64,000 nucleotides of DNA, from assembly GCF_017875735.1 (NCBI RefSeq), contig NZ_JAGGMZ010000001.1, positions 3,596,001 through 3,660,000 on the forward strand, read 5' to 3'. Below the pieces are notes generated by a model. The model made no database searches. It was given only the letters and a program-made list of their open reading frames with translations, and was not told where the DNA came from. Of the stretch, positions 56,901 to 64,000 are shown piece by piece. Both the position numbers and the translations under genes were made by a program. Source of the stretch: Arthrobacter sp. CAN_C5 (GTDB lineage: Bacteria; Actinomycetota; Actinomycetes; Actinomycetales; Micrococcaceae). The stretch's first letter is position 1. Each line of letters starts with the position of its first letter.

Positions 56901-58867
56901 GCCTGCAGGACGCCGACCCGCTCACCGAGGCAGAGCATCTCGACTTCTGGGACCGGCAGGCCCGCCGGCTGGATTGGGACACCGAGTGGTCGGCCGTGCA
57001 CAGCTTCGACCCCGCCCGCCCGCTTCCGGGAGGGGCCGACGGTGGGGACGACGGTGGGGACGACGTCGAACTGACCGTCCCGGTCATCGAATGGTTCGCC
57101 GGCGGCCGCCTGAACGTGGCTCACAACTGCGTGGACCGGCACGTCGATGCCGGGTTGGGGAAGAAGGTGGCCCTGCACTTCGAGGGCGAGCCGGGAGACC
57201 GGCGCACCGTCACTTACGCGGACCTGCAGGACGAGGTGTCACGGGCCGCCAACGCGCTGCTGTCCCTCGGAGTCGGCAAGGGCGACCGGGTGGTGATCTA
57301 CCTCCCGGTCCTCGTGGAAACGGTGGTGATCACCCTGGCGTGCGCCCGAATCGGGGCGGTCCACTCGCTGGTGTTCGGCGGTTTCTCGGCCGAAGCCCTC
57401 CGTTTCCGCGTCGAAGACACCGGCGCCAAGCTCCTGGTGACCACCGACGGGCAGTATCGTCGCGGCGCTGCGGTCCCCGTGAAGGCCAATGCTGACCAGG
57501 CCGTGTCCGGTTCACCCAGCATCGAGCACGTCCTCGTGATCCGCCGCACCGGCGACGACGTCGAGTGGACCGAGGGGCGCGACGTCTGGTGGCACGACGT
57601 CGTCGGCTCCGCCTCCCCGCACCACACTCCTGAGGCGTTCGACGCCGAGACCCCCCTGTTTATCATGTACACCTCCGGGACGACCGGTAAGCCCAAGGGT
57701 CTGGTCCACACCTCCGGCGGCTACCTCACCCAGGCGTCCTGGAGCTTCGAGTACCTGTTCAGCCACCCCGACCCGGAGCTGCGGGAGCACGACGTCCACT
57801 GGTGCACCGCCGACCTGGCCTGGGTCACCGCCCACACCTACGAGATCTACGGTCCGCTCTCCAACGGCGTCACCCAGGTGATCTTCGAGGGCACCCCCAA
57901 CACGCCGCACCCGGGCCGGCACTTCGAGATCATCGAACGCTACGGCGTCACCAGCTACTACACGGCGCCCACGCTGATCCGGTCGCTGATGGGCTGGTTC
58001 CCGGACGGGGTGCCCAACGACTACAACCTGTCCTCGATCCGGCTTCTCGGCACCGTCGGCGAGGCCACCAACCCCGAGGCGTGGCGCTGGTTCAGGGAAC
58101 ACCTCGGGGCGGGCACCGCACCTGTGGTGGACACCTGGTGGCAGTCCGAGACCGGCGCGACCATCCTTTCCCCCCGACCGACCGACCCCTCGTTCAAGCC
58201 TGGCTGCGCAACACGTGCGCTGCCCGGTGTCAGCACCCGGATTGTCGACGACGCCGGCCACCCCGTGCCCGTCGGCGAACAAGGCCTGATCGTCGTGGAC
58301 CGGACCGGACCGGCGATGGCCCGCACCGTGTGGGGCGACCCCCAGCGCTACCTCGATTCCTACTGGCGGAAGTTCGCTGCGCAGGGCTGGTTCCTCGCCG
58401 GGGACGGCGCGAGGTACGACGACGACGGCGACACCTGGATCCTCGGGCGGGTGGACGACGTGCTCAACGTGTCAGGGCACCGGCTCTCGACCATCGAGAT
58501 CGAATCGGCCCTCGTGGCCCACCCCTGGGTGGTCGAGGCCGGTGTCTGCCCTGTTGCTGATCCGCGGACCGGTCACGCAATCGCCGCGTTCGTGGTCCTG
58601 TCACCCTCGGAGGGCACCGGTCCCGCCGTCGGGGAGGACGTGGACCGGGTGCTGCGGAACCATGTCGCCGCAGTGATCGGGCCGATCGCGAAACCGACCG
58701 CCGTCGTCGTCGTCGACGACGTGCCGAAGACCCGATCCGGGAAGATCATGCGGCGGCTCCTGACCCAGCTGTTCGAGAACACGGCGCTCGGCGACACCAC
58801 GTCGCTCCAGAACGAGGGGTGCGTGCCCGGCATCGCGGCAGTGCTCGCCGCGCGCCCGGTCCGGTGA
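56891..58867 (+). CDS. acetyl-CoA synthetase-like AMP-forming ligase
   Basis: A 658-residue adenylate-forming acyl-CoA ligase with the acetyl-CoA synthetase layout. Seen: the ACS N-terminus (WFAGGRLNVAHNCVDRHVD), phosphate loop YTSGTTGKPKGLVHT, VHWCTADLAWVTAHTYEIYG, DTWWQSETGATI, where the Trp in the acyl pocket fits acetate or propionate, and the C-terminal catalytic Lys in TRSGKIMRR. ATG at 56891 is preferred to the GTG five codons upstream. It overlaps the ssuC gene by ten bases and so belongs to the riboswitch-controlled operon; a role in re-activating acetate from O-acetylhomoserine sulfhydrylase is proposed. Confidence 0.88.
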   Translation: MGLSLQDADPLTEAEHLDFWDRQARRLDWDTEWSAVHSFDPARPLPGGADGGDDGGDDVELTVPVIEWFAGGRLNVAHNCVDRHVDAGLGKKVALHFEGEPGDRRTVTYADLQDEVSRAANALLSLGVGKGDRVVIYLPVLVETVVITLACARIGAVHSLVFGGFSAEALRFRVEDTGAKLLVTTDGQYRRGAAVPVKANADQAVSGSPSIEHVLVIRRTGDDVEWTEGRDVWWHDVVGSASPHHTPEAFDAETPLFIMYTSGTTGKPKGLVHTSGGYLTQASWSFEYLFSHPDPELREHDVHWCTADLAWVTAHTYEIYGPLSNGVTQVIFEGTPNTPHPGRHFEIIERYGVTSYYTAPTLIRSLMGWFPDGVPNDYNLSSIRLLGTVGEATNPEAWRWFREHLGAGTAPVVDTWWQSETGATILSPRPTDPSFKPGCATRALPGVSTRIVDDAGHPVPVGEQGLIVVDRTGPAMARTVWGDPQRYLDSYWRKFAAQGWFLAGDGARYDDDGDTWILGRVDDVLNVSGHRLSTIEIESALVAHPWVVEAGVCPVADPRTGHAIAAFVVLSPSEGTGPAVGEDVDRVLRNHVAAVIGPIAKPTAVVVVDDVPKTRSGKIMRRLLTQLFENTALGDTTSLQNEGCVPGIAAVLAARPVR

Positions 58868-58880
58868 CCCGCACCTCCTT

Positions 58881-58960
58881 CCGGTGAGCAACCTGGACAT
58901 CGGTGATCACCATGTCCCTCACGGATGTCCAGGTTGACCCATCCGGTCCAGGTTGCTCAC
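58881..58960. repeat. dispersed palindromic repeat, copy 2
   Basis: An 80-bp element with outer arms GTGAGCAACCTGGAC and GTCCAGGTTGCTCAC and a third GTCCAGG word between. Near-identical to 41187-41267, including CTCACGGATGTCCAGGTT, but in a different gap, after the acetyl-CoA-synthetase-like gene. It may serve as terminator; no T-run is present. Confidence 0.88.
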
Positions 58961-59030
58961 CCTTCCCGGGCATCGGGCCGCCCCGACGCAGCGTTTGTCG
59001 GTTGTTACGCGCGTGTGATCGGGTTGTGCC

Positions 59031-59726
59031 ATGAGCATTGACAAGGATGAACAGAAGCGGCGCGAGGAACGGCTGGCAATTACCCGGATCGTGCTTCGGC
59101 CCACCGGAACACCCCTCCCGCTGGCGTTCATGGCGCTGGCAGTGGCGACCATCGGCGTCAGCGCGCTGCAACTGGGGATCATTCCGGCTCAAGAGGAACA
59201 GATCGTTGCGCTGGGGATCCTGGTGCTCACGGTACCGCTGCAACTGTTCTCCTCCGTCATTGGCTTCGGCGCCCGTGATCCGATTGCCGGGACAGGGATG
59301 GCCATGGTTGCCGGTACCTGGGCGCTGATCGCGGTGGCGATGCTGGTCACCCCGGGGGGCGCATCGATTTCCGCGCTCGGGGTGCTCCTGATTACCGCGG
59401 CGGTAGCTATGCTGGCACCGATCCTGGGCGCGAAGGGCAAGCTGGTGGCCGCCGCCGTGCTCGCTGGTTCCGCGCTGCGGTTCGCTTTCACCGGCGTCGC
59501 CCACCTGACGGGTGCGGATGGCTGGGAGACCGCCGCCGGGATCTTTGGGTTCGCGCTCGGCGCCCTGGCGATCTACGCAGCGATCGGCTTCGAAACGGAG
59601 GAAGCAGGCGGGCCGTTCCATGTCCCGCTGCTGCGCCGCGGATCGGGGACCAAGCCGCTGGCCGACGACATGGGCGAGCAGGTCGAAGGGATAGCCCGGG
59701 AGGCGGGCGTCCGCCGCCAGCTGTGA
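59031..59726 (+). CDS. six-helix membrane protein, possibly acetate-transporter-like (GPR1/FUN34/YaaH)
   Basis: A 231-residue membrane protein with a charged N-terminus (MSIDKDEQKRREERLAI) and six hydrophobic helices, then a soluble tail of about 45 residues. The helix pattern and PTGTPLPLAFMALAVATIG vaguely recall the NPAPLGL start of GPR1/FUN34/YaaH acetate carriers, but the defining motif is not intact, so this is a guess. It lies between the two riboswitch operons; an acetate link would suit the adjacent ligase and sulfhydrylase. No strong ribosome binding site is seen. Confidence 0.5.
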   Translation: MSIDKDEQKRREERLAITRIVLRPTGTPLPLAFMALAVATIGVSALQLGIIPAQEEQIVALGILVLTVPLQLFSSVIGFGARDPIAGTGMAMVAGTWALIAVAMLVTPGGASISALGVLLITAAVAMLAPILGAKGKLVAAAVLAGSALRFAFTGVAHLTGADGWETAAGIFGFALGALAIYAAIGFETEEAGGPFHVPLLRRGSGTKPLADDMGEQVEGIAREAGVRRQL

Positions 59727-59802
59727 GGTCGCCACTCCGCCAACCACTGCAACGGAGAGCAACAATGTTGGTGCACCGCGATCGTGCTGTCACACTGGTG
59801 GG

Positions 59803-59905
59803 GACCATCCCGAGCGGTTGAGAGATCTGGCTCATTGACACCGCAGCAACCCTGGCCGCTGCCCACGGCAGTGACATTAGGGTGCTAATGCCAGGCACGA
59901 TGGAG
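59803..59905 (+). promoter_or_regulatory. S-box (SAM-I) riboswitch upstream of sfnG
   Basis: P1 pairs CCATC (59805-59809) with GATGG (59899-59903). CCGAGCGGTTGAGAGATC, CACCGCAGCAACCC and TAGGGTGCTAATGCCAGG match the S-box core. The GGAGG before the sfnG ATG overlaps the P1 3' strand, so SAM should block translation. It is shorter than the copy at 53846 because the P3 arm is smaller. Confidence 0.9.
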
Positions 59906-59912
59906 GACAAAT

Positions 59913-61070
59913 ATGGCTATTGACCTTTCCCAACCCCTGAAGTTTGCGTACTGGGTTCCCAATGTGAGCGGCGGCCTGGTGGTCTCCACTATTGAGCAGC
60001 GCACCGGCTGGGACTTTGAGTACAACAAGAAGCTGGCCCGCATCGCGGAGAACGCTGGGTTCGAGTACGCCCTCTCGCAAACCCGGTATGCGGCAAGCTA
60101 CGGGGCAGACAAGCAGCACGAGGCGACGGCGTTCTCGCTGGCCCTGCTCGGCGCGACCGAGAAGCTGAAGGTGATTGCCGCCGTCCACCCCGGCATGTGG
60201 CAGCCCGGTGTCCTCGCGAAGTTCATCATCACCGCTGATCACATCTCGCAGGGCCGGGCGGCCGTGAACATTGTCTCGGGCTGGTTGAAGAGCGAGTTTA
60301 CGGGCTTCGGCCTCCCCTGGTTGGAGCACGACGAACGCTACGTCCGCACCGAGGAATTCATCAGAATCCTCCGCGGCCTCTGGACAGAGCAGAACTTCTC
60401 GCAGTCCGGCAAGTACTACAACATCACCGACTTCACCCTCAACCCACCACCCGTTGACGTGCCCGGGCGGCCGCACCCGGAGGTCTTCTTCGGTGGGAAC
60501 TCCACCGCGGCACAGGCCACCGCTGGCCGGGTGGCCGACTGGTACTTCTCCAACGGCAAGGACCTTGAGGGGTTCAAGGAGAACATCGCCGGCGTGCAGG
60601 CCTCCGCCGCCGAGGCCGGGCGCAAGCCACGGTTCGGACTCAACGGGTTCGTGATTGCCCGCGACACCGAGAAGGAAGCCCGCGAAACCCTCCGCGAGAT
60701 TGTGGCCAAGGCACACAAGCCAGCGGTCGAGGGGTTCCGTGGCGCCGTCCAGGAAGCCGGTGCCTCCACCAAGGACGGCAAGGGCATGTGGGCAGATTCC
60801 TCCTTTGAGGACCTGATCCAGTACAACGACGGTTTCAAGACCCAGCTGATCGGCACGCCCGAGCAGATTGCCGAGCGGATCGTCGAGTACAAGAAGATCG
60901 GCGTCAACCTGATGCTGACCTGCTACCTCCACTTCCAGGAGGAAGTCGAAGCCTTCGGCCAAGACGTCCTCCCCATCGTCCGCGAACTTGAAGCGGACCT
61001 CGCCCGCAAAGAGGGCCTGGATTTCATCGTCAACGACGTCACTCACGAGAACATTAAGGCAGGTGTCTAA
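59913..61070 (+). CDS. sfnG: FMN-dependent dimethylsulfone monooxygenase (SfnG)
   Basis: A 385-residue LLM-class flavin-dependent monooxygenase. The start KFAYWVPNVSGGLVVSTIEQ and the blocks FEYALSQTRYAASYGA, AAVNIVSGWLKSEFTGFGLP and LIQYNDGFKTQLIGTP are characteristic of SfnG rather than the alkanesulfonate enzyme SsuD. SfnG turns dimethylsulfone plus reduced flavin and oxygen into methanesulfinate and formaldehyde. It needs a flavin reductase, and release of sulfite needs MsuD; neither gene is in the window. Its stop overlaps the next ATG by one base (TAATG). Controlled by the S-box riboswitch. Confidence 0.93.
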   Translation: MAIDLSQPLKFAYWVPNVSGGLVVSTIEQRTGWDFEYNKKLARIAENAGFEYALSQTRYAASYGADKQHEATAFSLALLGATEKLKVIAAVHPGMWQPGVLAKFIITADHISQGRAAVNIVSGWLKSEFTGFGLPWLEHDERYVRTEEFIRILRGLWTEQNFSQSGKYYNITDFTLNPPPVDVPGRPHPEVFFGGNSTAAQATAGRVADWYFSNGKDLEGFKENIAGVQASAAEAGRKPRFGLNGFVIARDTEKEARETLREIVAKAHKPAVEGFRGAVQEAGASTKDGKGMWADSSFEDLIQYNDGFKTQLIGTPEQIAERIVEYKKIGVNLMLTCYLHFQEEVEAFGQDVLPIVRELEADLARKEGLDFIVNDVTHENIKAGV

Positions 61071-62404
61071 TGGCTGACCGCAGCTTCGGATTCCGTACGC
61101 GTGCACTCCATGCAGGGGGCACCCCCGACTCGGCACATGGTGCCCGGGCCGTCCCCATCTACCAGACGACATCGTTCGTGTTCAAGGACACGGCCGACGC
61201 CGCAAACCTCTTTGCGCTGCAAAAGTACGGCAACATCTACTCACGGATCGGCAACCCCACGGTCGCGGCCTTCGAGGAGCGGATCGCGTCGCTGGAGGGT
61301 GGCATCGGGGCGGTCGCGACGGCGTCGGGCATGAGCGCCGAATTTATCACCTTCGCTGCGCTCTGCCAGGCCGGGGACCATATCGTCGCCGCGTCGCAGC
61401 TGTACGGCGGCACCGTCACCCAGCTCGACGTGACGTTGCGCCGGTTTGGCATCGATACCACCTTCGTCCCGGGCACCGACCCAGCCGACTATGCGGCCGC
61501 CATCCAGGACAACACGAAGGCCGTCTACGCCGAGGTGATCGCCAACCCATCGGGCGAGGTGGCCGACATTCAGGGGCTGGCGAAGATCGCTCACGACGCC
61601 GGTGTGCCGTTGATCATCGACTCCACCCTGAGCACCCCCTACCTGATTCGTCCGATCGAGCACGGCGCCGACATTGTGATCCACTCGGCGACGAAGTTCA
61701 TCGGCGGGCACGGGACCACCCTGGGCGGCGTCGTCGTCGAGGCCGGCACCTTCAACTGGGGTAACGGCCGGTTCCCCACCATGACCGAACCGGTGCCCTC
61801 CTACGGCAACATTCAGTGGTGGGCGAACTTCGGGGAGTACGGGTTCCTGACCAAGCTGCGCACCGAGCAGCTCCGGGACATCGGCCCGTCGCTGTCCCCC
61901 ATGTCCGCGTTCCAGCTGCTCCAGGGGGTCGAGACGCTGGCCCAGCGGATGGATGAACACCTCTCCAACGCGCAGGCAGTCGCCGAGTGGCTGGAGAACG
62001 ATCCCCGGGTGGAGTACGTCAACTATGCGGGGCTGCCCTCCCACCGGCACTTCGAGCGGGCCGCCAAGTATTTGCCGCAGGGCCCCGGCTCGGTGTTCAG
62101 CTTCGGGGTGAAGGGCGGCCGCGTTGCGGGGCAGACGTTCATCGAGTCGCTGCAGCTGGCCTCCCACCTGGCGAATGTCGGCGACGCACGGACGCTGGTT
62201 ATCCACCCCGGGTCGACGACGCATCAGCAGCTCTCCGCCGAGCAGCTGGTCACGGCAGGCATCCCCGAGGATCTGGTGAGGATTTCGATCGGCCTGGAGG
62301 ATCTGGAGGACATCCTGTGGGACCTCGACCAAGCCCTGGACCTCGCTACGGCACCGAACCTGGAGGATAAATTGGACCCGAATGTTGATGGAGTGAAGGC
62401 GTGA
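61070..62404 (+). CDS. metY: O-acetylhomoserine/O-acetylserine sulfhydrylase
   Basis: A 444-residue PLP enzyme of the Cys/Met metabolism family that condenses O-acetylhomoserine with sulfide to homocysteine and acetate. Seen: [51 protein letters not shown], the PLP lysine Lys209 in [16 protein letters not shown], and [20 protein letters not shown] at the end. Translationally coupled to sfnG, and its stop overlaps the CoA-binding gene. It provides the sulfide-fixing step of the regulon; metX is not visible here. Confidence 0.95.
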   Translation: MADRSFGFRTRALHAGGTPDSAHGARAVPIYQTTSFVFKDTADAANLFALQKYGNIYSRIGNPTVAAFEERIASLEGGIGAVATASGMSAEFITFAALCQAGDHIVAASQLYGGTVTQLDVTLRRFGIDTTFVPGTDPADYAAAIQDNTKAVYAEVIANPSGEVADIQGLAKIAHDAGVPLIIDSTLSTPYLIRPIEHGADIVIHSATKFIGGHGTTLGGVVVEAGTFNWGNGRFPTMTEPVPSYGNIQWWANFGEYGFLTKLRTEQLRDIGPSLSPMSAFQLLQGVETLAQRMDEHLSNAQAVAEWLENDPRVEYVNYAGLPSHRHFERAAKYLPQGPGSVFSFGVKGGRVAGQTFIESLQLASHLANVGDARTLVIHPGSTTHQQLSAEQLVTAGIPEDLVRISIGLEDLEDILWDLDQALDLATAPNLEDKLDPNVDGVKA

Positions 62405-62904
62405 GCGCTGACCTGGAAACGGCACGTACCTGGGAGGGCCCATCAGCCCCTGAGCGGCTCTCCCTGTTGCGTAATGCCAAGTCGGTGGCGATTGTCGGGG
62501 CGTCCGACAAGCCGTCCCGCGCGTCCTACTTCGTGGCGACCTACCTGCAGTCGTCGTCGCCGTACCGCTTGTACTTCGTGAACCCGGTGGCGAAGGAGAT
62601 CCTGGGCAAGCCCGTGTACGCGTCGCTGGCGGACCTGCCGGAGGTGCCCGACATTGTTGACGTATTCCGGAAGCACGACGACCTGCCAGGTGTCCTCACG
62701 GAGGCGAAAGCCGTCGGCGCGAAGACCCTGTGGCTACAGCTCGGTTCCTGGCACGAGGACGTCGCTCACGACGCCGAGGAGGCTGGCCTGAACGTGGTGA
62801 TGGACCGGTGCATCAAGATTGAACACGCCCGGTTCCACGGCGGGCTGAACCTGGCCGGCTTCAACACCGGCGTGATTTCCTCGAAGCGGCAGGTCACCGC
62901 CTAA
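62401..62904 (+). CDS. CoA-binding domain protein (YccU-like), paralogue 2
   Basis: A 167-residue Rossmann-type CoA-binding protein: SVAIVGASDKPSRASYFVAT, LYFVNPVAKEILGKPVYA, VDVFRKHDDLPGVLTEAKAV, KTLWLQLGSWHEDVAHDAEE and VVMDRCIKIEHARF. The GTG start overlaps the metY stop (GTGA). Compared with paralogue 1 it has about 30 more residues, chiefly at the N-terminus. Function unknown; location in a sulfhydrylase operon suggests handling of an acyl-CoA or CoA-linked signal connected to acetate release. Confidence 0.88.
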   Translation: MSADLETARTWEGPSAPERLSLLRNAKSVAIVGASDKPSRASYFVATYLQSSSPYRLYFVNPVAKEILGKPVYASLADLPEVPDIVDVFRKHDDLPGVLTEAKAVGAKTLWLQLGSWHEDVAHDAEEAGLNVVMDRCIKIEHARFHGGLNLAGFNTGVISSKRQVTA

Positions 62905-62937
62905 CTCCCGCAAACACGCCGCTAGCTCGGTTAGCGA

Positions 62938-63009
62938 CTCACAGAAACGGCCCCGAGGCCAAGGAACGCCGGTAGGAACCGGTACTCCTTGGCCTTAGGG
63001 CCGTTTTTG
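62938..63009. terminator. large hairpin terminator, copy 1
   Basis: CGGCCC, GAGGCCAAGGA and CGCCGG on the left pair with CCGG, TCCTTGGCCT and GGGCCG on the right across loop TAGGAA, followed by Ts. It closes the sfnG-metY operon. The sequence is repeated with minor changes at 63397-63468. Confidence 0.88.
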
Positions 63010-63098
63010 CGTATCCAGGCTGAACCCGTCGACGTGCTTCAACTAGCCTGATTACCGGAGCGAAAACTACCTTGGCTACCGACGCGAAAGGGCAATCC

Positions 63099-63377
63099 AT
63101 GAAGAAGCTCTTACCGATCGCCATTCTGGTGCTTGCCGCCGCGGGGATCACCGTTGGCGTGGTCTTCTCGAACCTTCTCACCGGCCTTGCTTGGGTCGCC
63201 CTGGCGCTCGGGCTTTGGGCCTATTCGGCCACCACCGCCGGACGCGCCACACCGGGCGGCGCCAACGCCGGACCAACCGGCACCGGACCAGCCAACGCCG
63301 CGAAGGTGTGTCAATACCGTGAGGAACATCCCGACGCCACCATCATGGACGCCGTTCGGGCAACGCGGGCCGGGTAA
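63099..63377 (+). CDS. small membrane protein, hypothetical
   Basis: A 92-residue protein with two hydrophobic stretches near residues 4-22 and 27-45 (KLLPIAILVLAAAGITVG, LAWVALALGLWAYSATTAG), then a Gly/Pro/Thr-rich linker and a short charged end (CQYREEHPDATIMDAVRA). The ATG at 63099 has AAAGGG seven bases upstream. It is flanked on both sides by copies of the same hairpin. No family recognised. Confidence 0.6.
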   Translation: MKKLLPIAILVLAAAGITVGVVFSNLLTGLAWVALALGLWAYSATTAGRATPGGANAGPTGTGPANAAKVCQYREEHPDATIMDAVRATRAG

Positions 63378-63396
63378 AACCACTCGACTCCATCCC

Positions 63397-63468
63397 TCAC
63401 AGAAACGGCCCTGAGGCCAAGGAACGCCGGTAGGAACCGGCATTCCTTGGCCTCAGGGCCTTTTGTGC
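63397..63468. terminator. large hairpin terminator, copy 2
   Basis: Nearly the same as 62938-63009: GGCCCTGAGGCCAAGGAACG on the left, matching CCTTGGCCTCAGGGCC on the right, with loop TAGGAA and TTTTG after. Here the arms are closer to perfect. Confidence 0.9.
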
Positions 63469-63495
63469 GTGGGGTCAGATGCGACCCCAGCTATT

Positions 63496-63829
63496 TCAGT
63501 GCATTCCCGGCGTCCAAAGTTTGACGTAGGCATGCGGCCGGGTCTCAAGACCGGGAAGTTCGTTGAGCGGGCGTGCCGTCGTCGTCGTCGTCGTGCCGTC
63601 CGCCGTCGTCATGGTGCAAACGGTGAAGTCGGTGGCGATGCCGATAACGTCGCGGGGGTCGATTCCTGCGGCCCGCACGGCCTCGGGCACTGCGGTGCGG
63701 AGCACGTCCACGTAGTTAGGGGGGACCTGGAGCGCCCACTGCGGTGGCAGCCGCTCACCGGCGGCGGCGAGCACCCGATCCATGACCGCGTGCGGGTACT
63801 CCAGGACTATCCCACGGCCGCCGTCCCGA
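63496..63829 (-). pseudogene. araB: ribulokinase (araB) fragment
   Basis: The reverse strand encodes LEYPHAVMDRVLAAAGERLP, NYVDVLRTAVPEAVRAAGID, VIGIATDFTVCTMTTADGT and LETRPHAYVKLW, all characteristic of the N-terminal FGGY domain of AraB. In full ribulokinases (about 560 residues) this block corresponds to about residues 25-130. Upstream in frame a stop (TAG, complementary to 63833-63835) cuts it off, and after VKLWTPGMH it stops at 63496. So both ends are missing and no catalytic kinase domain remains. It lies just after a carbon-nitrogen hydrolase gene on the same strand. Confidence 0.8.
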
Positions 63830-63851
63830 CGCGGCTACACCGGGATCCGCC

Positions 63852-64000
63852 TCAGTGGGACTCGACGATCTCCTCGTTGCGAGCGAAGCGGCGGTTCTTC
63901 AGGACCGGCAGGAACTCCCGGACGTCGGCGATCCGCCGTCGGGATACGTCAGTGGTCACCACTGACTCATCCTCGTCGGTCAGGAAGACCTGGGGGATGC
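63852..64000 (-). CDS. carbon-nitrogen hydrolase (nitrilase superfamily), partial 3' end
   Basis: The frame enters from the window edge and stops at 63852. The visible 49 codons read IPQVFLTDEDESVVTTDV, then RRRIADVREFLPVLKNRRF. This resembles the C-terminal strand and helix of nitrilase-superfamily amidases, where the product ends in 'R..PVLKDRR'. No catalytic residue is in view (Glu, Lys and Cys lie further upstream), so only the superfamily is proposed. Confidence 0.5.
   Translation of the reverse strand, partial: IPQVFLTDEDESVVTTDVSRRRIADVREFLPVLKNRRFARNEEIVESH

Noticed and set aside
59913..61070. SsuD alkanesulfonate monooxygenase
   Set aside because: The FAYWVPNVSGGLV start and the QYNDGFKT block fit SfnG much better.

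Overview
The window is high-GC actinobacterial chromosome, most likely from the Arthrobacter/Micrococcaceae group. Supporting evidence: a mycothiol-dependent-enzyme homologue, a RamB-type acetate regulator divergent from the glyoxylate-shunt genes, the actinobacterial form of Tgt, a split PurS/PurQ/PurL set, the order SRP RNA-gluQ-dnaX-recR-aspartate kinase, an IdeR/DtxR-like iron box, and many starts with a TANNNT box about 6 nt upstream (leaderless mRNA style). No phage, integrase, transposase or CRISPR array was seen.

Layout. 1-9.5 kb: the 5' part of a DUF2254 membrane protein, a fatty-acyl oxidation pair (SDR and acyl-CoA dehydrogenase), a GH76 enzyme, an iron ABC transporter (fbpABC-like) behind an iron box, a YdeI-family gene broken by one in-frame stop, and a VOC protein. 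9.5-15.3 kb: small conserved actinobacterial genes, tgt, an AbiEi/DUF559-like gene flanked by two 31-bp tandem arrays, and the queuosine-precursor transporter yhhQ. 15.4-27 kb: a surface locus with pdxK, a polysaccharide pyruvyl transferase, a GT2 glycosyltransferase, an SLH-anchored subtilase and an SLH-anchored propeller/PKD protein. The two SLH modules and their terminators are almost identical DNA, and a decayed rraA copy sits between them; intact rraA follows the second. 27-32 kb: ramB diverging from aceA-aceB. 32-36 kb: DsbA/FrnE, LytR_C, HAD, glutathione peroxidase and MpaB-type genes, then tRNA-Ser(GGA). 36.5-45 kb: SRP RNA, gluQ, dnaX, recR, an ABC-2 exporter and aspartate kinase with an internal beta-subunit start. 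45-53 kb: small genes, a lipoprotein with a subtilisin-inhibitor-like domain, purSQL, DUF1990, YjbR and DUF1206 genes.

53-63 kb is a sulfur-acquisition region with two S-box (SAM-I) riboswitches. The first precedes an SsuABC-like transporter and an acetyl-CoA-synthetase-like ligase. The second precedes sfnG (dimethylsulfone monooxygenase), an O-acetylhomoserine sulfhydrylase and a CoA-binding protein. A paralogous CoA-binding gene lies on the other side. The likely logic is uptake and breakdown of organosulfur compounds, fixation of sulfide into homocysteine, and possibly re-activation of the acetate that the sulfhydrylase releases. 63-64 kb holds a hairpin repeat, a truncated araB remnant and the 3' end of a carbon-nitrogen hydrolase gene.

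Other themes: three queuosine-salvage genes (tgt, yhhQ, gluQ) lie in the window, and a pyruvyl transferase sits next to two SLH proteins whose domains classically bind pyruvylated wall glycan. All homology calls come from reading the sequence; no search was run.
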